This document shows positions 40,113 to 48,984 of a DNA stretch of 64,000 nt, one piece after another. The translations under genes were made by a program, and so were the position numbers. Positions within the stretch are counted from its first letter, which is position 1. Every line of letters starts with the position of its first letter. Source of the stretch: Rhizobacter terrae (GTDB taxonomy: Bacteria > Pseudomonadota > Gammaproteobacteria > Burkholderiales > Burkholderiaceae_C); NCBI RefSeq assembly GCF_003852895.1, contig NZ_QUSW01000004.1, positions 496,001 to 560,000 on the forward strand, given 5' to 3'. A model generated the notes under the pieces. It did not search any database. It worked only from the letters and a program-made list of their open reading frames with translations, and was not told the DNA's origin.

Positions 40113-41039
40113 ATGCCTACACCGCTTGCAGCCCAGCTCACCCGCCTGATCGACCAGATTAGCACGATCATCGTGGGCAAACGTGCGCAGATCGAAGACT
40201 GCGTGGCCTGCCTCCTCGCCGGGGGACATCTGCTGATCGAGGACGTGCCCGGCGTCGGAAAGACCACGCTGGCGCATGCGCTGGCGGTGTCGCTGGGCCT
40301 GCGCTTCTCGCGGGTGCAGTTCACGGCCGACCTGATGCCCTCGGACCTCATCGGCGTGAGCATCTACGAGCGCAGCAAGGAATCCTTCGTCTTCCACCCG
40401 GGCCCGGTGTTCGCCCAGGTGCTGCTGTCCGACGAGATCAACCGCGCCGGGCCCAAGACGCAGAGCGCCCTGCTGGAAGCGATGGAGGAACAGCAGGTCA
40501 CCGTCGAAGGCGAGACACGGGCGCTGCCGCGGCCGTTCTTCGTCATCGCCACGCAGAACCCGACCGACCAGCTGGGCACCTACCCGCTGCCGGAGTCGCA
40601 GCTGGACCGCTTCCTGATGTGCATCACGCTCGGCTACCCGGACCGGGCCAGTGAACGTGCGCTGCTGGCCGGCCAGGACCGCCGCGAGGCCATCCATGCG
40701 CTGGGCGCGATCATGACGCCCGAGGAGCTGGTGGCCGCGCAGAAGGCGGTGCTGGCCGTTCACGCCTCGGACGCCCTGCTCGACTACCTGCAGGCCGTGA
40801 TCGCGGCGACGCGCTCCGGCGCCTGGTTCGTCGAAGGCCTGAGCCCGCGCGCGGGCATCGCCATCCTGCGCGCGGCCAAGGCCCGGGCCCTGCTGGGCGA
40901 GCGCGACTACGTGGCGCCGGACGACGTGCAGGCTATCCTCGTGCAGACGGCTGCCCACCGGCTGGTGCCGGTGGCCGGTGCGGGACGCGGCCGTGCCGAG
41001 CAGGTGCGCGCCATGGTGGCGGCGGTGGGATTGCCTTGA
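40113..41039 (+). CDS. MoxR family AAA+ ATPase
   Basis: A 308-residue ATPase of the MoxR family, a chaperone-like factor acting with the downstream DUF58 protein in folding or activating metal-containing or envelope proteins. Walker A is 'IEDVPGVGKTTLAHALAVSL' (~42-61). Walker B/sensor parts are 'FAQVLLSDEINRAGPKTQSALLEAMEE' and 'FVIATQNPTDQLGTYPLPESQLDRFL'. It begins a three-gene unit: its stop overlaps the next gene's TTG start. Gene order moxR-DUF58-transglutaminase is widely conserved in proteobacteria. Confidence 0.95.
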   Translation: MPTPLAAQLTRLIDQISTIIVGKRAQIEDCVACLLAGGHLLIEDVPGVGKTTLAHALAVSLGLRFSRVQFTADLMPSDLIGVSIYERSKESFVFHPGPVFAQVLLSDEINRAGPKTQSALLEAMEEQQVTVEGETRALPRPFFVIATQNPTDQLGTYPLPESQLDRFLMCITLGYPDRASERALLAGQDRREAIHALGAIMTPEELVAAQKAVLAVHASDALLDYLQAVIAATRSGAWFVEGLSPRAGIAILRAAKARALLGERDYVAPDDVQAILVQTAAHRLVPVAGAGRGRAEQVRAMVAAVGLP

Positions 41040-42022
41040 CGCTGTCCATCCCCACGCCCACCGGCTTCGTCACCTCACGCTTTCGCGCCTGGTGGCAGGC
41101 CCGGCTGCGCAAGTCCGACACCCTCGTCCTCACCCAGCGCAACATCTACATCCTGCCCACGCGGGCCGGGCTGCTGTTCGCCGCGACGCTGGCCATCCTG
41201 CTCATCGCGTCCATCAACTACCAGCTCAACCTCGGCTACGTGCTCACCTTCTTGCTGGCGGGCAGCGGCATCGTGTCCATGCAGCTCACGCACAACACAC
41301 TGCGCGGACTCACGCTGCACATGAAGCCGGTGCCGCCGGTGTTCGCGGGCGACGCGGCGGGCATGGAGGTGGTGCTGTCCAGCCCCTCGGGCGGCCGGCA
41401 TGGCATCGGCCTGAAGGTGGAAGGGGCCGATGCCGACACCCTGACCTGGGTGGACGTGCCCGCCGGCGGCCAGGCCACCGCGCACGTCAGCTTCGTGCCG
41501 GCGGCACGCGGCCGGCACGACCTGCCCACGCTCAGCGCCGAGACCCGCTTCCCGCTGGGATTCTTCCGCGCCTGGACCATCTGGCGGCCGGCAGCGCAGG
41601 TGCTGGTGTACCCGCAGCCCGAGCGCCCGCCCGCGCCCATGCCCTCGGCCCGACCCGTGCCCGGCGGGCCCGCCCTCTCTCGCCGCACACAAGGTGCCGA
41701 AGTCGAAGGCGTGCGGGCGTACCGGCGCGGCGATCCGCTCAAGATGGTGTTCTGGAAGAAGGCCGCCAAGACCATGGAGACCGGCGGCGAGCTCGTGAGC
41801 CGCGACACCAGCGCATCCGCCCAGCACGAGCTGTGGCTGGACTGGCAGGCCTGCGGCACGCTGTCGCCGGAAGACAAGCTGTCGCGCCTGACGGCGTGGG
41901 TCCTCGCCGCCGACCGCGCCGGCGTGAACTACGGCCTGAAGCTGCCCGGCACCGACATCGGCCGCGACCACGGCGAGGCCCACCGCCGGCATTGCCTGGA
42001 GACCCTGGCGCTGTGGAACTGA
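41036..42022 (+). CDS. DUF58 family protein
   Basis: A 328-residue membrane-anchored protein of the DUF58 family. Two membrane segments lie at ~45-75 ('LLFAATLAILLIASINYQLNLGYVLTFLLAGSG'). The family core is 'GAEVEGVRAYRRGDPLKMVFWKKAAKTM' (~220-248), preceded by a beta-rich region. The start TTG at 41036 overlaps the moxR stop. It has no enzymatic assignment; such proteins are thought to be client or adaptor partners of MoxR. The DUF58 gene ends 10 bp into the transglutaminase gene. Confidence 0.92.
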   Translation: MTLSIPTPTGFVTSRFRAWWQARLRKSDTLVLTQRNIYILPTRAGLLFAATLAILLIASINYQLNLGYVLTFLLAGSGIVSMQLTHNTLRGLTLHMKPVPPVFAGDAAGMEVVLSSPSGGRHGIGLKVEGADADTLTWVDVPAGGQATAHVSFVPAARGRHDLPTLSAETRFPLGFFRAWTIWRPAAQVLVYPQPERPPAPMPSARPVPGGPALSRRTQGAEVEGVRAYRRGDPLKMVFWKKAAKTMETGGELVSRDTSASAQHELWLDWQACGTLSPEDKLSRLTAWVLAADRAGVNYGLKLPGTDIGRDHGEAHRRHCLETLALWN

Positions 42023-44034
42023 GCCTGGTCCAGCGGTTCCACCGCCTGCCGCGCGAGGCGCGCGACACGCTGTTCCTGCTCGCGGTCATCGCCTGGACGG
42101 TGATGCCCCACCTGTCCCACCTGCCGCTGTGGTGCACCGCGTTGACGGCCCTGGTACTGGCCTGGCGCACCCAGCTCGCGCTGGCCAACGCGCCGCTGCC
42201 CGGCAAGTGGTGGCTGGCCGTGCTGCTGGTCGTCTCCGGCAGCCTCACGCTGTGGACCTTCCGCAGCCTGCTGGGCAAGGAACCGGGCGTGACCATGGCC
42301 GTGGTGCTCATGGCGCTGAAGACACTGGAGCTGCGTGCGCGGCGCGATGCCTTCGTGGTGTTCTTCCTCGGCTTCTTCATCGTGCTCACGCACTTCCTCT
42401 ACTCGCAGACGCTGCTGGTCGCGGCGGCCACGCTGGTGTCGGTGTGGGGGCTGCTGACGGCATTGGTGCTGGCCCACATGCCGGTGGGCCAGCCGGCATT
42501 GGCGCATGCGGGCCGCCTGGCCCTGCGCACAGCGCTGTTCGGGGCGCCCATCATGGCCTTGCTGTTCGTGCTGTTCCCGCGCATCGGCCCCTTGTGGGGC
42601 GTGCCGGCTGATGGCGCGCCGACGACCGGCCTCTCGAACACCATGCGCATGGGCTCGGTGGCCGAGATCGCGCAGGACGACAGCGTGGCCATGCGCGTGC
42701 GCTTCCTCGGCCGCGTGCCGGCGCCGGAGACGATGTACTTCCGCGGGCCGGTGCTCACCGCCTTCGATGGCCGCGAGTGGCGCCCCCTGCCCCTGCAGCG
42801 CGCCACGCAGCGCTTCGACCTGCGGGTGCGTGGCGAGCCCATCCGCTACGAGATCACGCTGGAGCCGCAGCGCCTGTCGCTGCTGCCGCTGCTGGATGCC
42901 GCGGCACAACCGCCGGCGGTCGAGGGCTACCGCGTCTTCGCCCGCGACGACCTGCACTGGGAGACCGACAAGCCGGTGTTCGAGCGGCTGCGCTTCGAGG
43001 CCGTGTCGCACGTCGATTTCCGCCACGGCCTCACCGCATCGCCCGCCATGCTGCGCGATTCGCTGGAGCTGCCACCCGGCCACAGCCCGCGCACCATCGA
43101 ATGGGCCCGGCAATTCCATTCCTCACCAAAGTTGGCCAATGCCGATGCCCGCACCCTGGCCTTCGCTGTGATGCAGCACATCCGCACCGGCGGCTACAGC
43201 TACACCCTGGCGCCGGGCAGCTACGGCGACATCGACCCCAATGCCGCCACCGACGAGTTCTGGCTGGACCGCAAGCTCGGCTTCTGCGAGCACTTCGCCT
43301 CGGCCTTCGTGATCATCATGCGCGCCATGGGCGTGCCGGCCCGCGTGGTCACCGGCTACCAGGGCACGGATCCGCTGCCCATCGACGGCTACTACGTCGT
43401 GCGGCAAAGCTATGCGCATGCCTGGGCCGAGTACTGGGTGGAAGGCACGGGCTGGATGCGCGCCGACCCCACGGCCGCCGTGGCGCCCGACCGCGTGCTG
43501 CGCAGCCGCAACCTGGTGCGTGCGCCGGGGCTCGTCGCCGGTGCCATCGGCACCGTGAACCCGGCCTTGCTGGCGCAGATGCGCGACGCCTGGGAGGCCG
43601 TCAACAACCGCTGGAACCAGTGGGTGCTGAACTACTCGCGCGGCCAGCAGCTGGACCTGCTCAAGAACCTGGGCTTCAGCTCGCCGAGCTGGGAAGACCT
43701 GTCGCTGCTGCTCATCGCGGCACTCAGCAGCATGGCGCTGGCCGGCGCGCTGTGGGCCTGGTGGGATCGGCATCGCGTGGACCCCTGGGTGCGGCAGATG
43801 GACCGCATCCGCCATGCACTGCGCTCGCTGAACGTGGAGGCGGCCCCGCATGAGCCGCCGCGCACGCTGGCCCTGCATGTGAAGCAGCAGTTGGGCGATG
43901 CCGCCCATGCGCTCGTGGACTTGCTGCACGCACTGGACCGTCAACGCTATGGCCGCGAGGCCGTTCGACGTCCTGACACCTCACTCACTCGACGCTTCGT
44001 CAGCACCGCCAGAACACTGCGACGAAGCCGTTGA
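42013..44034 (+). CDS. TgpA-type transglutaminase with membrane domain
   Basis: A 673-residue inner-membrane protein. The N-terminal half has about six membrane segments. A periplasmic transglutaminase-like domain follows with catalytic Cys in 'GFCEHFASAFVIIMRAMGVPARVVTGYQG', His in 'SYAHAWAEYWVEGTGW' and Asp in 'MRADPTAAV'. A C-terminal membrane helix and a short cytosolic tail end the protein. Family members (TgpA in Pseudomonas aeruginosa) are essential for viability, although the substrate is unknown. The GTG at 42013 overlaps the DUF58 gene by 10 bp; an upstream longer frame is a shadow. Confidence 0.92.
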   Translation: MELSLVQRFHRLPREARDTLFLLAVIAWTVMPHLSHLPLWCTALTALVLAWRTQLALANAPLPGKWWLAVLLVVSGSLTLWTFRSLLGKEPGVTMAVVLMALKTLELRARRDAFVVFFLGFFIVLTHFLYSQTLLVAAATLVSVWGLLTALVLAHMPVGQPALAHAGRLALRTALFGAPIMALLFVLFPRIGPLWGVPADGAPTTGLSNTMRMGSVAEIAQDDSVAMRVRFLGRVPAPETMYFRGPVLTAFDGREWRPLPLQRATQRFDLRVRGEPIRYEITLEPQRLSLLPLLDAAAQPPAVEGYRVFARDDLHWETDKPVFERLRFEAVSHVDFRHGLTASPAMLRDSLELPPGHSPRTIEWARQFHSSPKLANADARTLAFAVMQHIRTGGYSYTLAPGSYGDIDPNAATDEFWLDRKLGFCEHFASAFVIIMRAMGVPARVVTGYQGTDPLPIDGYYVVRQSYAHAWAEYWVEGTGWMRADPTAAVAPDRVLRSRNLVRAPGLVAGAIGTVNPALLAQMRDAWEAVNNRWNQWVLNYSRGQQLDLLKNLGFSSPSWEDLSLLLIAALSSMALAGALWAWWDRHRVDPWVRQMDRIRHALRSLNVEAAPHEPPRTLALHVKQQLGDAAHALVDLLHALDRQRYGREAVRRPDTSLTRRFVSTARTLRRSR

Positions 44035-44066
44035 GCGCCGATCCACTCGCTCTCTCGCTCTCATCC

Positions 44067-45332
44067 ATGTCCGCTCTCTTCACCAGAACCGCGCTGGCCT
44101 GCATGGTCGCGCTGTCGGCCTGCGTCGCCGCCGGTGCCGTGCAGGCCAAGGCCAAGCCGCGCAAGCACAGCAAGGTGGTGCCCGACAAGGCGCCCGACGT
44201 CGTCATCTACGGCCAGCGCGAGGACGTGATGCGCTTCGCCGCCGAAGCCGCCGCGCGGCGCGAACTCGACGTGGATGCCACCCGCGCCGCGCTCGCGCAG
44301 GCGAAGTACATCCCCTCGGTGGCCAGGCTCATCATGCCGCCGCCCGCAGGCACCGCGAAGAACTGGGGCGCCTACCGCAGCCGATTCGTGGAGCCGGTGC
44401 GTCTCAAGGCCGGTGCCGCGTTCTGGAGCGCCAACGAGGCCTGGCTGCGGCTGGCCGAGGAGCGCTACGGCGTGCCGCCGGAGATCATCGTGGGCATCGT
44501 CGGCGTGGAGACCATCTACGGCCAGCAGATGGGCAGCTTCCGCATCATCGACGCGCTGGCCACGCTGAGCTTCGACTTCCCCGCGGGCCGCAAGGACCGA
44601 AGCGCCTTCTTCCGCGACGAGCTCGAAAACTACCTGCTGCTGTGCAGGCAGCAGGGGGTGGATCCGCTGTCGTGGCGCGGCAGCTACGCGGGTGCCATCG
44701 GCATGCCGCAGTTCATGCCGTCGAGCATCCTCGCGCATGCGGTGGATTTCGACGGCGACGGGCACATCGATCTGCACAACAACCCGGCGGACGTGATCGG
44801 CAGCGTGGCGCACTTCCTGTCCAACCATGGATGGCAACGCGGCATGCCCACGCGCTACGACGTCAGCGTGCCGGTGGACACGGCGCAGCGGGCGCTGCTG
44901 CTGGCGCCGGACATCCTGCCCAGCTTCACGCCGCAGGAGTTCGCAGGCCATGGTGCGGTGCTCGATGAATCCGGCAAGGCGCATCCGGGCAAGCTGGCCT
45001 TGGTCGAACTGCAGAACGGCGACGCAGCGCCGACCTATGTGGCCGGCACGGAAAACTTCTACGCGATCACCCGCTACAACTGGTCGAGCTACTACGCCTT
45101 GGCGGTGATCTCGCTGGGCGAGGCGATCAAGCGGCAGCGGCCGCCGCTGGCCAGCGAGCCGGTGCCTGCTCCCGCTCTGCCGGCAAGCGCGCCGATGGCG
45201 GCAGACCCCGTAGCAGCCGTGCCGGCGCAGAGTCCCGCATCTGCACCCGAGCCGGCGGCCAGCGCCGCGCCCGCCAGCCTCCCCGCTTCGGGCGTTGCGC
45301 CCATGCCTCCCGCCGAGCCAGCAAGCCGATAG
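44067..45332 (+). CDS. mltB: Lytic murein transglycosylase B
   Basis: A 421-residue enzyme that cleaves peptidoglycan between MurNAc and GlcNAc with formation of anhydro-MurNAc. An N-terminal signal with lipobox-like 'ALSAC' ends near residue 20, suggesting an outer-membrane lipoprotein. The catalytic Glu lies in 'IVGIVGVETIYGQQMG', and 'GAIGMPQFMPSSI' plus 'LHNNPADVIGSVAHFLSNHGW' are SLT-B signatures. The C-terminal tail after ~360 is Ala/Pro low complexity, probably a flexible extension. The ATG at 44067 is preferred over a TTG 12 codons earlier. Confidence 0.92.
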   Translation: MSALFTRTALACMVALSACVAAGAVQAKAKPRKHSKVVPDKAPDVVIYGQREDVMRFAAEAAARRELDVDATRAALAQAKYIPSVARLIMPPPAGTAKNWGAYRSRFVEPVRLKAGAAFWSANEAWLRLAEERYGVPPEIIVGIVGVETIYGQQMGSFRIIDALATLSFDFPAGRKDRSAFFRDELENYLLLCRQQGVDPLSWRGSYAGAIGMPQFMPSSILAHAVDFDGDGHIDLHNNPADVIGSVAHFLSNHGWQRGMPTRYDVSVPVDTAQRALLLAPDILPSFTPQEFAGHGAVLDESGKAHPGKLALVELQNGDAAPTYVAGTENFYAITRYNWSSYYALAVISLGEAIKRQRPPLASEPVPAPALPASAPMAADPVAAVPAQSPASAPEPAASAAPASLPASGVAPMPPAEPASR

Positions 45333-45621
45333 CCTGCCGGCGCCGGCCTGGCGTCAGGAGATCAAGGTCCTGAATGGCGACGCACAAGAGCGCGATGATC
45401 TTCTGCGGCGTCTGCCGATCGCCAAGGATGTGCAGGTGAAGCAGCAGATTGGCTTGCCGGAGGATGATCTCGATCGGGAAGGGAAGCTAGAGCACGATGG
45501 CCGCGGTCAGCAGCTTGCGTGCGAATTGCAGCGTACCCTTGTGTCGGTGGAGTTCGCGAAGCGCCGTCATGGAGAGGAAAGTTCGCGGCCAAGCTTAACC
45601 GCAAGCATTCCAGCACTGGGG
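45333..45621. other. Region without a confident gene, possible gene remnant
   Basis: Nearly 290 bp of lower GC than neighbours. On the minus strand a 27-codon frame (45570 to 45487) reads 'MTALRELHRHKGTLQFARKL' and is followed after its TAG, in the same frame, by 'LPFPIEIILRQANLLLHLHILG'. This continuity past a stop looks like a decayed gene, but I cannot name the parent. No Shine-Dalgarno site precedes it. Confidence 0.3.
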
Positions 45622-46023
45622 TCAGGTGATCGGACCGAGTTCCTTCCAGGTGAAGCCTTCAGCCAGCACCTCGACCGAGCAGTCGTGGCCCCGAAAGAAG
45701 AAATGCTTCATGTCCTTGAAGTTGTCCGGATACGCTGGGAAGTGCCTCATTTGATACGTGTTGGCTTCGGCCAGCCATCTACTGCCTTTGACCTCTCCCA
45801 TGCCCTGGCGCGACTCACCGCCGATCGCCAGTAGCCGTGCAGAGATGCATCGAAAGAATTCCAAGCGGATGGCCGCGCGACGATTTTCTCCTTGGAACCA
45901 GGCGATGAACTCGAGGGAACTGATCCCAATCTCCCTGGCGTCCAAAGAAAGATACGAGGTGGACGGTGAGACAGTGAATGGCAACCCATTGAGGGTGGTC
46001 AGCATGTTGTTTGGTGTAATCAC
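45622..46023 (-). CDS. Hypothetical protein in a low-GC patch
   Basis: I do not recognise this 133-residue soluble protein. It is a plain globular sequence rich in Phe, Arg and Glu, with 'LEFIAWFQGENRRAAIRLEFFRCISARLLAIGGE' in the middle and a Phe/His-rich end ('MKHFFFRGHDCSVEVLAEGF'). The start is GTG at 46023 or ATG at 46005; neither has a strong Shine-Dalgarno site. Base composition is clearly more AT-rich than the flanks. It lies 72 bp downstream of another unknown protein on the same strand. A role as an orphan immunity protein is a guess only. Confidence 0.5.
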   Translation of the reverse strand: MITPNNMLTTLNGLPFTVSPSTSYLSLDAREIGISSLEFIAWFQGENRRAAIRLEFFRCISARLLAIGGESRQGMGEVKGSRWLAEANTYQMRHFPAYPDNFKDMKHFFFRGHDCSVEVLAEGFTWKELGPIT

Positions 46024-46095
46024 GATAGCTATCAGCGCAATCCATGAACCTGATTGACAGGGGCACTTGCTCTGGATTGGCTAATTGCCGCAAGC

Positions 46096-46569
46096 TTATC
46101 CGGCGCTCTCCAGCCCAGAAGCCCACCAGTCTTCAGTACGGCGATAGCGATGCAGGCCCACCGTTTCAAATTCATCTTGCGCAGGAGCAGCGACATGAAC
46201 TCCAAGCAGAGTGAGCGCCTGATTGATGGGACCGAACTCGCCTGCCTGTGGACCAAAGATCAGAGCTCCGTCACGAAATGCAGCCGCGCCTTGACTGCCT
46301 ATGCCACCGAAGTACTCAGTCTCGAAATATACGAGGGTACAGCCTGCCGACGCATCGGATAGCTTGAGCAGCAGTTGTTGGGAGAGATTGTTGAATCCTT
46401 CCGGATAGCTACTCAACGGCGGTCCGAGGATGGAGTCGATGTCATCGACGCGTAGCGGCAGAAGCCCGAGTCCCAATGCCAGCGGCACTGGCGACCGAAG
46501 TGACCGTTGCCGTGCAAACAACTCAAGCGCTTCGAGCTTGGCGACCAGTCCTGTGACGGTGTGCCCCAT
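46096..46569 (-). CDS. Protein of unknown function with EYFGG motif
   Basis: A 157-residue soluble protein of a family I have seen in proteobacteria but cannot name: it starts 'MGHTVTGLVAKLEALELF' and has 'GLGLLPLRVDDIDSILG', 'YFETEYFGGIGSQGAAAFRDG' and the end 'DEFETVGLHRYRRTEDWW'. The ATG at 46569 lies 5 bp beyond the stop of the VOC gene, which confirms the start over an ATG 15 codons upstream that would overlap it. So it is in an operon with the VOC gene. Low GC suggests recent acquisition. Function unknown. Confidence 0.6.
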   Translation of the reverse strand: MGHTVTGLVAKLEALELFARQRSLRSPVPLALGLGLLPLRVDDIDSILGPPLSSYPEGFNNLSQQLLLKLSDASAGCTLVYFETEYFGGIGSQGAAAFRDGALIFGPQAGEFGPINQALTLLGVHVAAPAQDEFETVGLHRYRRTEDWWASGLESAG

Positions 46570-46574
46570 GGCGG

Positions 46575-46982
46575 CTAGGCCGGCTGCGCCGACCTGGGCT
46601 GGAGCAAGTCCCAACGGTTCCCGTAGAGATCCTCGAACACCGCCACCTTGCCGTAAGGCTCGTCCCTCGGCTCGCCCACGAACCTGACGCCTTTGGCCTT
46701 GTAGGCCTGATGGTCGCGTTCGAAGTCATCGGTGTGGAGAAACAGGAACACGCGACCACCGGATTGATCCCCGACGCGCGCAGCCTGTTGAGGGTTCGAT
46801 GCGCGTGCCAGCAACAGCCGGGTTTCGCGCGAACCGGGAGGGGCCACGACGACCCAGCGCTTGTCCTGCGCCGGCACGTGCGTGTCCTCGATCAACACGA
46901 AATCCAGGATGCCGGTGAAGAAGGCCAGCGCCTCGTCGTAGTCGCGAACCAGAAGCGATACGAGACCCAACGATTGATTCAT
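46575..46982 (-). CDS. VOC family (glyoxalase-like) protein
   Basis: A 135-residue protein with the betaalphabetabetabeta VOC fold. It starts 'MNQSLGLVSLLVRDYDEALAFFTGILDF', has 'VFLFLHTDDFERDHQAYKAKGV' in the middle and ends 'GKVAVFEDLYGNRWDLLQ', with the typical His, Glu and Asp/Glu metal ligand positions of glyoxalase I and dioxygenase relatives. The precise substrate is not assignable. It precedes the unknown EYFGG-motif gene in the same transcription direction. Confidence 0.85.
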   Translation of the reverse strand: MNQSLGLVSLLVRDYDEALAFFTGILDFVLIEDTHVPAQDKRWVVVAPPGSRETRLLLARASNPQQAARVGDQSGGRVFLFLHTDDFERDHQAYKAKGVRFVGEPRDEPYGKVAVFEDLYGNRWDLLQPRSAQPA

Positions 46983-47005
46983 GGCCCTCCACCGGTCCCG
47001 GGCGT

Positions 47006-47980
47006 TCACTCCGGACGAATGTGCCCGTCCTTCACCACCTTGCCCCAGCGCGCCGCCTCCGCACGGATGAACGCCGCGAATTGCTCGGGCGTGCCGCCAG
47101 CGATTTCGTTGCCCTGGCTGAGCATCTGCTCGCGAATCGCCGGGTCGGCCAGCGCCTTGTTGCAGGTCTGGTTCAGCAAGGTGACGATGGCCGGGGGCAT
47201 GCGGGCCGGACCGACCAGGCCTTGCCAGTTCTGCACCTCGAAGCCGGCCACGCCTGCTTCCTGCATCGTCGGCAGATCGGGGAACAGCGGCGAACGCCCC
47301 TTGCTCGTGATGGCCAGCGGACGCAGCTTGCCCGCCTTGATCATCGGCGCGGCTTCGTACATCTGCGTGAACATCATGTCGACCTGGCCACCGATCAGGT
47401 CAGTCGCCGCCGGCGCGCCGCCCTTGTACGGCACGTGGATGATGTCGATGCCGGCGATCTGCTTGAAGGTCTCGCCGGAGAGGTGGTGCGAACCGCCCAT
47501 GCCGCCCGATGCGAAGGTCACCTTGCCAGGCGTGGCCTTGGCCGCGGCAATCACGTCCTTCACCGTCTTGAACCGCGAGTCAGGACGCACGGTGAGGATG
47601 AGCGGGCCCTTCTCGATCAGGCAGATGGGCGTCAAGTCCTTCGCCGGATCGAACGACAACTTCTCGAACATCGTCGGGTTCACCGCGAGCGGCGCGAAGT
47701 TGCCCATGCCGATGGTGTAGCCGTCCGGCTTGCTCTTGGCGATCGCATCGGTGCCGATGTTGCCGCCTGCACCCGCCTTGTTGTCCACGAGCACGGGCTG
47801 GCCGAGCGCCGTGGAAATGAACTTGCCGACCTGGCGCGAGCGCTGGTCTGCATTGCCGCCTGCAGCGTACGGGCAGATGAGGGTGATCGGCTTGGACGGG
47901 TACTTCTCCTGCGCCCAAACGCCCGCCGCGGGCAGCAGCAGGGCAGAAGCTGAACTGAACATGAAATGGCGGCGTTGCAC
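47006..47980 (-). CDS. Tripartite tricarboxylate transporter receptor (Bug/TctC family)
   Basis: A 324-residue periplasmic receptor of the Bug family, a hallmark of Burkholderiales. A signal peptide ends near 'GVWAQEKYPSKPI'. Standard segments are 'ITLICPYAAGGNADQRSRQVGKFISTALGQPVLVDNKAGAGGNIGTD', 'ASGGMGGSHHLSGETFKQIAGIDIIHVPYKGGAPAATDLIGGQVDMMF' and 'PLFPDLPTMQEAGVAGFEVQNWQG'. It binds a carboxylate such as a dicarboxylate or an aromatic acid, and the TctAB membrane partners are not adjacent. The VOC gene lies 23 bp downstream on the same strand. Confidence 0.95.
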   Translation of the reverse strand: MQRRHFMFSSASALLLPAAGVWAQEKYPSKPITLICPYAAGGNADQRSRQVGKFISTALGQPVLVDNKAGAGGNIGTDAIAKSKPDGYTIGMGNFAPLAVNPTMFEKLSFDPAKDLTPICLIEKGPLILTVRPDSRFKTVKDVIAAAKATPGKVTFASGGMGGSHHLSGETFKQIAGIDIIHVPYKGGAPAATDLIGGQVDMMFTQMYEAAPMIKAGKLRPLAITSKGRSPLFPDLPTMQEAGVAGFEVQNWQGLVGPARMPPAIVTLLNQTCNKALADPAIREQMLSQGNEIAGGTPEQFAAFIRAEAARWGKVVKDGHIRPE

Positions 47981-48106
47981 GCTTGTCTCCTTTTGGATGG
48001 AATGGCCAAGAGGTTACTCGCTGAGGCTGTCGATCGGCTGTCGATCCACTGTCGATATTGCGGCAATGCGGCCTCGGCGGTCAGCGGGTTGTCAGGCGCA
48101 ACACGA

Positions 48107-48589
48107 CTACCCCGCCCGCCTCACCGGCAAGCCCGCAAACTGCTTCATCGTCCGCAGCACAAAGGCTGAGCGCGTCTCCCGCACGCCCGGCAGCGTCCCC
48201 GCGACGCGGGTGATGAAGTCGGAATAGCTGTCCATGTCCTTGGCCACCACATGCAGCAGGTAGTCGCCCCCACCGGACACCATGTGGCAAGAAATCACCT
48301 CATCGATCGCCGCCACCGCCGCCTCGAAGAGCTGGATGTTGCGCTCGTCATGCGAATGCACGCTGACCATCAGGAAGGACTCGATGCCGAAGCCCAGCCG
48401 CTTCGCATCGAGCAGCGCGTGGTACCCGCGGATCAGCCCGGCCTCCTCCAGCCTCTTCACGCGGCGCCAGGTGGGCGTGACCGAGAGGTTGAGCTTGTCA
48501 GCCAGGTCCGTGCTGGACAGCCTCGCGTCGCGCTGCAGCTCTTCGAGGATCGTCATCTCGACGTCGGTCAATTCGGAGGTGCGGCTCAT
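48107..48589 (-). CDS. Lrp/AsnC family transcriptional regulator
   Basis: A 160-residue regulator. The N-terminal HTH is 'LTDVEMTILEELQRDARLSSTDLADKLNLSVTPTWRRVKRLEEAGLIRGYHALLD' and the C-terminal RAM ligand-binding domain is 'YLLHVVAKDMDSYSDFITRVAGTLPGVRETRSAFVLRTMK'. It probably controls amino-acid metabolism in response to an amino acid. The ATG at 48589 gives the standard family start; an upstream in-frame ATG extension is not needed. The next upstream genes on this strand are the pterin dehydratase and the nitroreductase. Confidence 0.9.
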   Translation of the reverse strand: MSRTSELTDVEMTILEELQRDARLSSTDLADKLNLSVTPTWRRVKRLEEAGLIRGYHALLDAKRLGFGIESFLMVSVHSHDERNIQLFEAAVAAIDEVISCHMVSGGGDYLLHVVAKDMDSYSDFITRVAGTLPGVRETRSAFVLRTMKQFAGLPVRRAG

Positions 48590-48657
48590 CGGGACCCTCT
48601 GGTTTACATGCGCAAAGTAGACCATGCGCTGCAGGCGCTGTCATCGCGGCATCCCCT

Positions 48658-48984
48658 TCAGCCGCCGGCATCCAGCGCGCAGCGGTCGATGAAGCGCGCC
48701 AGCCGGACATCGTTGCCCGACAGCCCGCCCACGTCGTGCGTGGTCAGCAGGATGTCGACGCGGTTCCACACGTTGCTCCACTCCGGGTGGTGGTTCATGC
48801 GCTCGGACTCCAGGGCCACGCGGCTCATGAACCCCCAGGCCCTCGAGAAGCAGCCAAAGGTGAACGTCTTGCGGATGGCCTGGCCATTGGCCACCAGGTC
48901 CCAGCCGCCCAGCGAAGCCAAGGCCTCGTGGCGCTCTTGCGCATTCAGCCGCACCACGGCTGCCTCAGACGACGCGGCAGGCAT
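48658..48984 (-). CDS. phhB: Pterin-4a-carbinolamine dehydratase
   Basis: A 108-residue enzyme dehydrating 4a-hydroxytetrahydropterin, which recycles the cofactor of aromatic amino-acid hydroxylases. Family residues are '[53 protein letters not shown]', with the three His residues of the active site in the MNHHPEW segment and in the TTHD motif. The gene overlaps the end of the nitroreductase gene by 20 bp, so the two are translationally linked. No phenylalanine hydroxylase gene is in this window. Confidence 0.93.
   Translation of the reverse strand: MPAASSEAAVVRLNAQERHEALASLGGWDLVANGQAIRKTFTFGCFSRAWGFMSRVALESERMNHHPEWSNVWNRVDILLTTHDVGGLSGNDVRLARFIDRCALDAGG

Noticed and set aside
40978-42012. 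Long upstream extension of the transglutaminase gene
   Set aside because: It covers DUF58 in another frame; the GTG at 42013 gives the standard membrane start.
45295-45834. Open frame on the plus strand over the low-GC patch
   Set aside because: No Shine-Dalgarno site, no family feature, and it overlaps the 45622-46023 gene that has a more natural protein composition.
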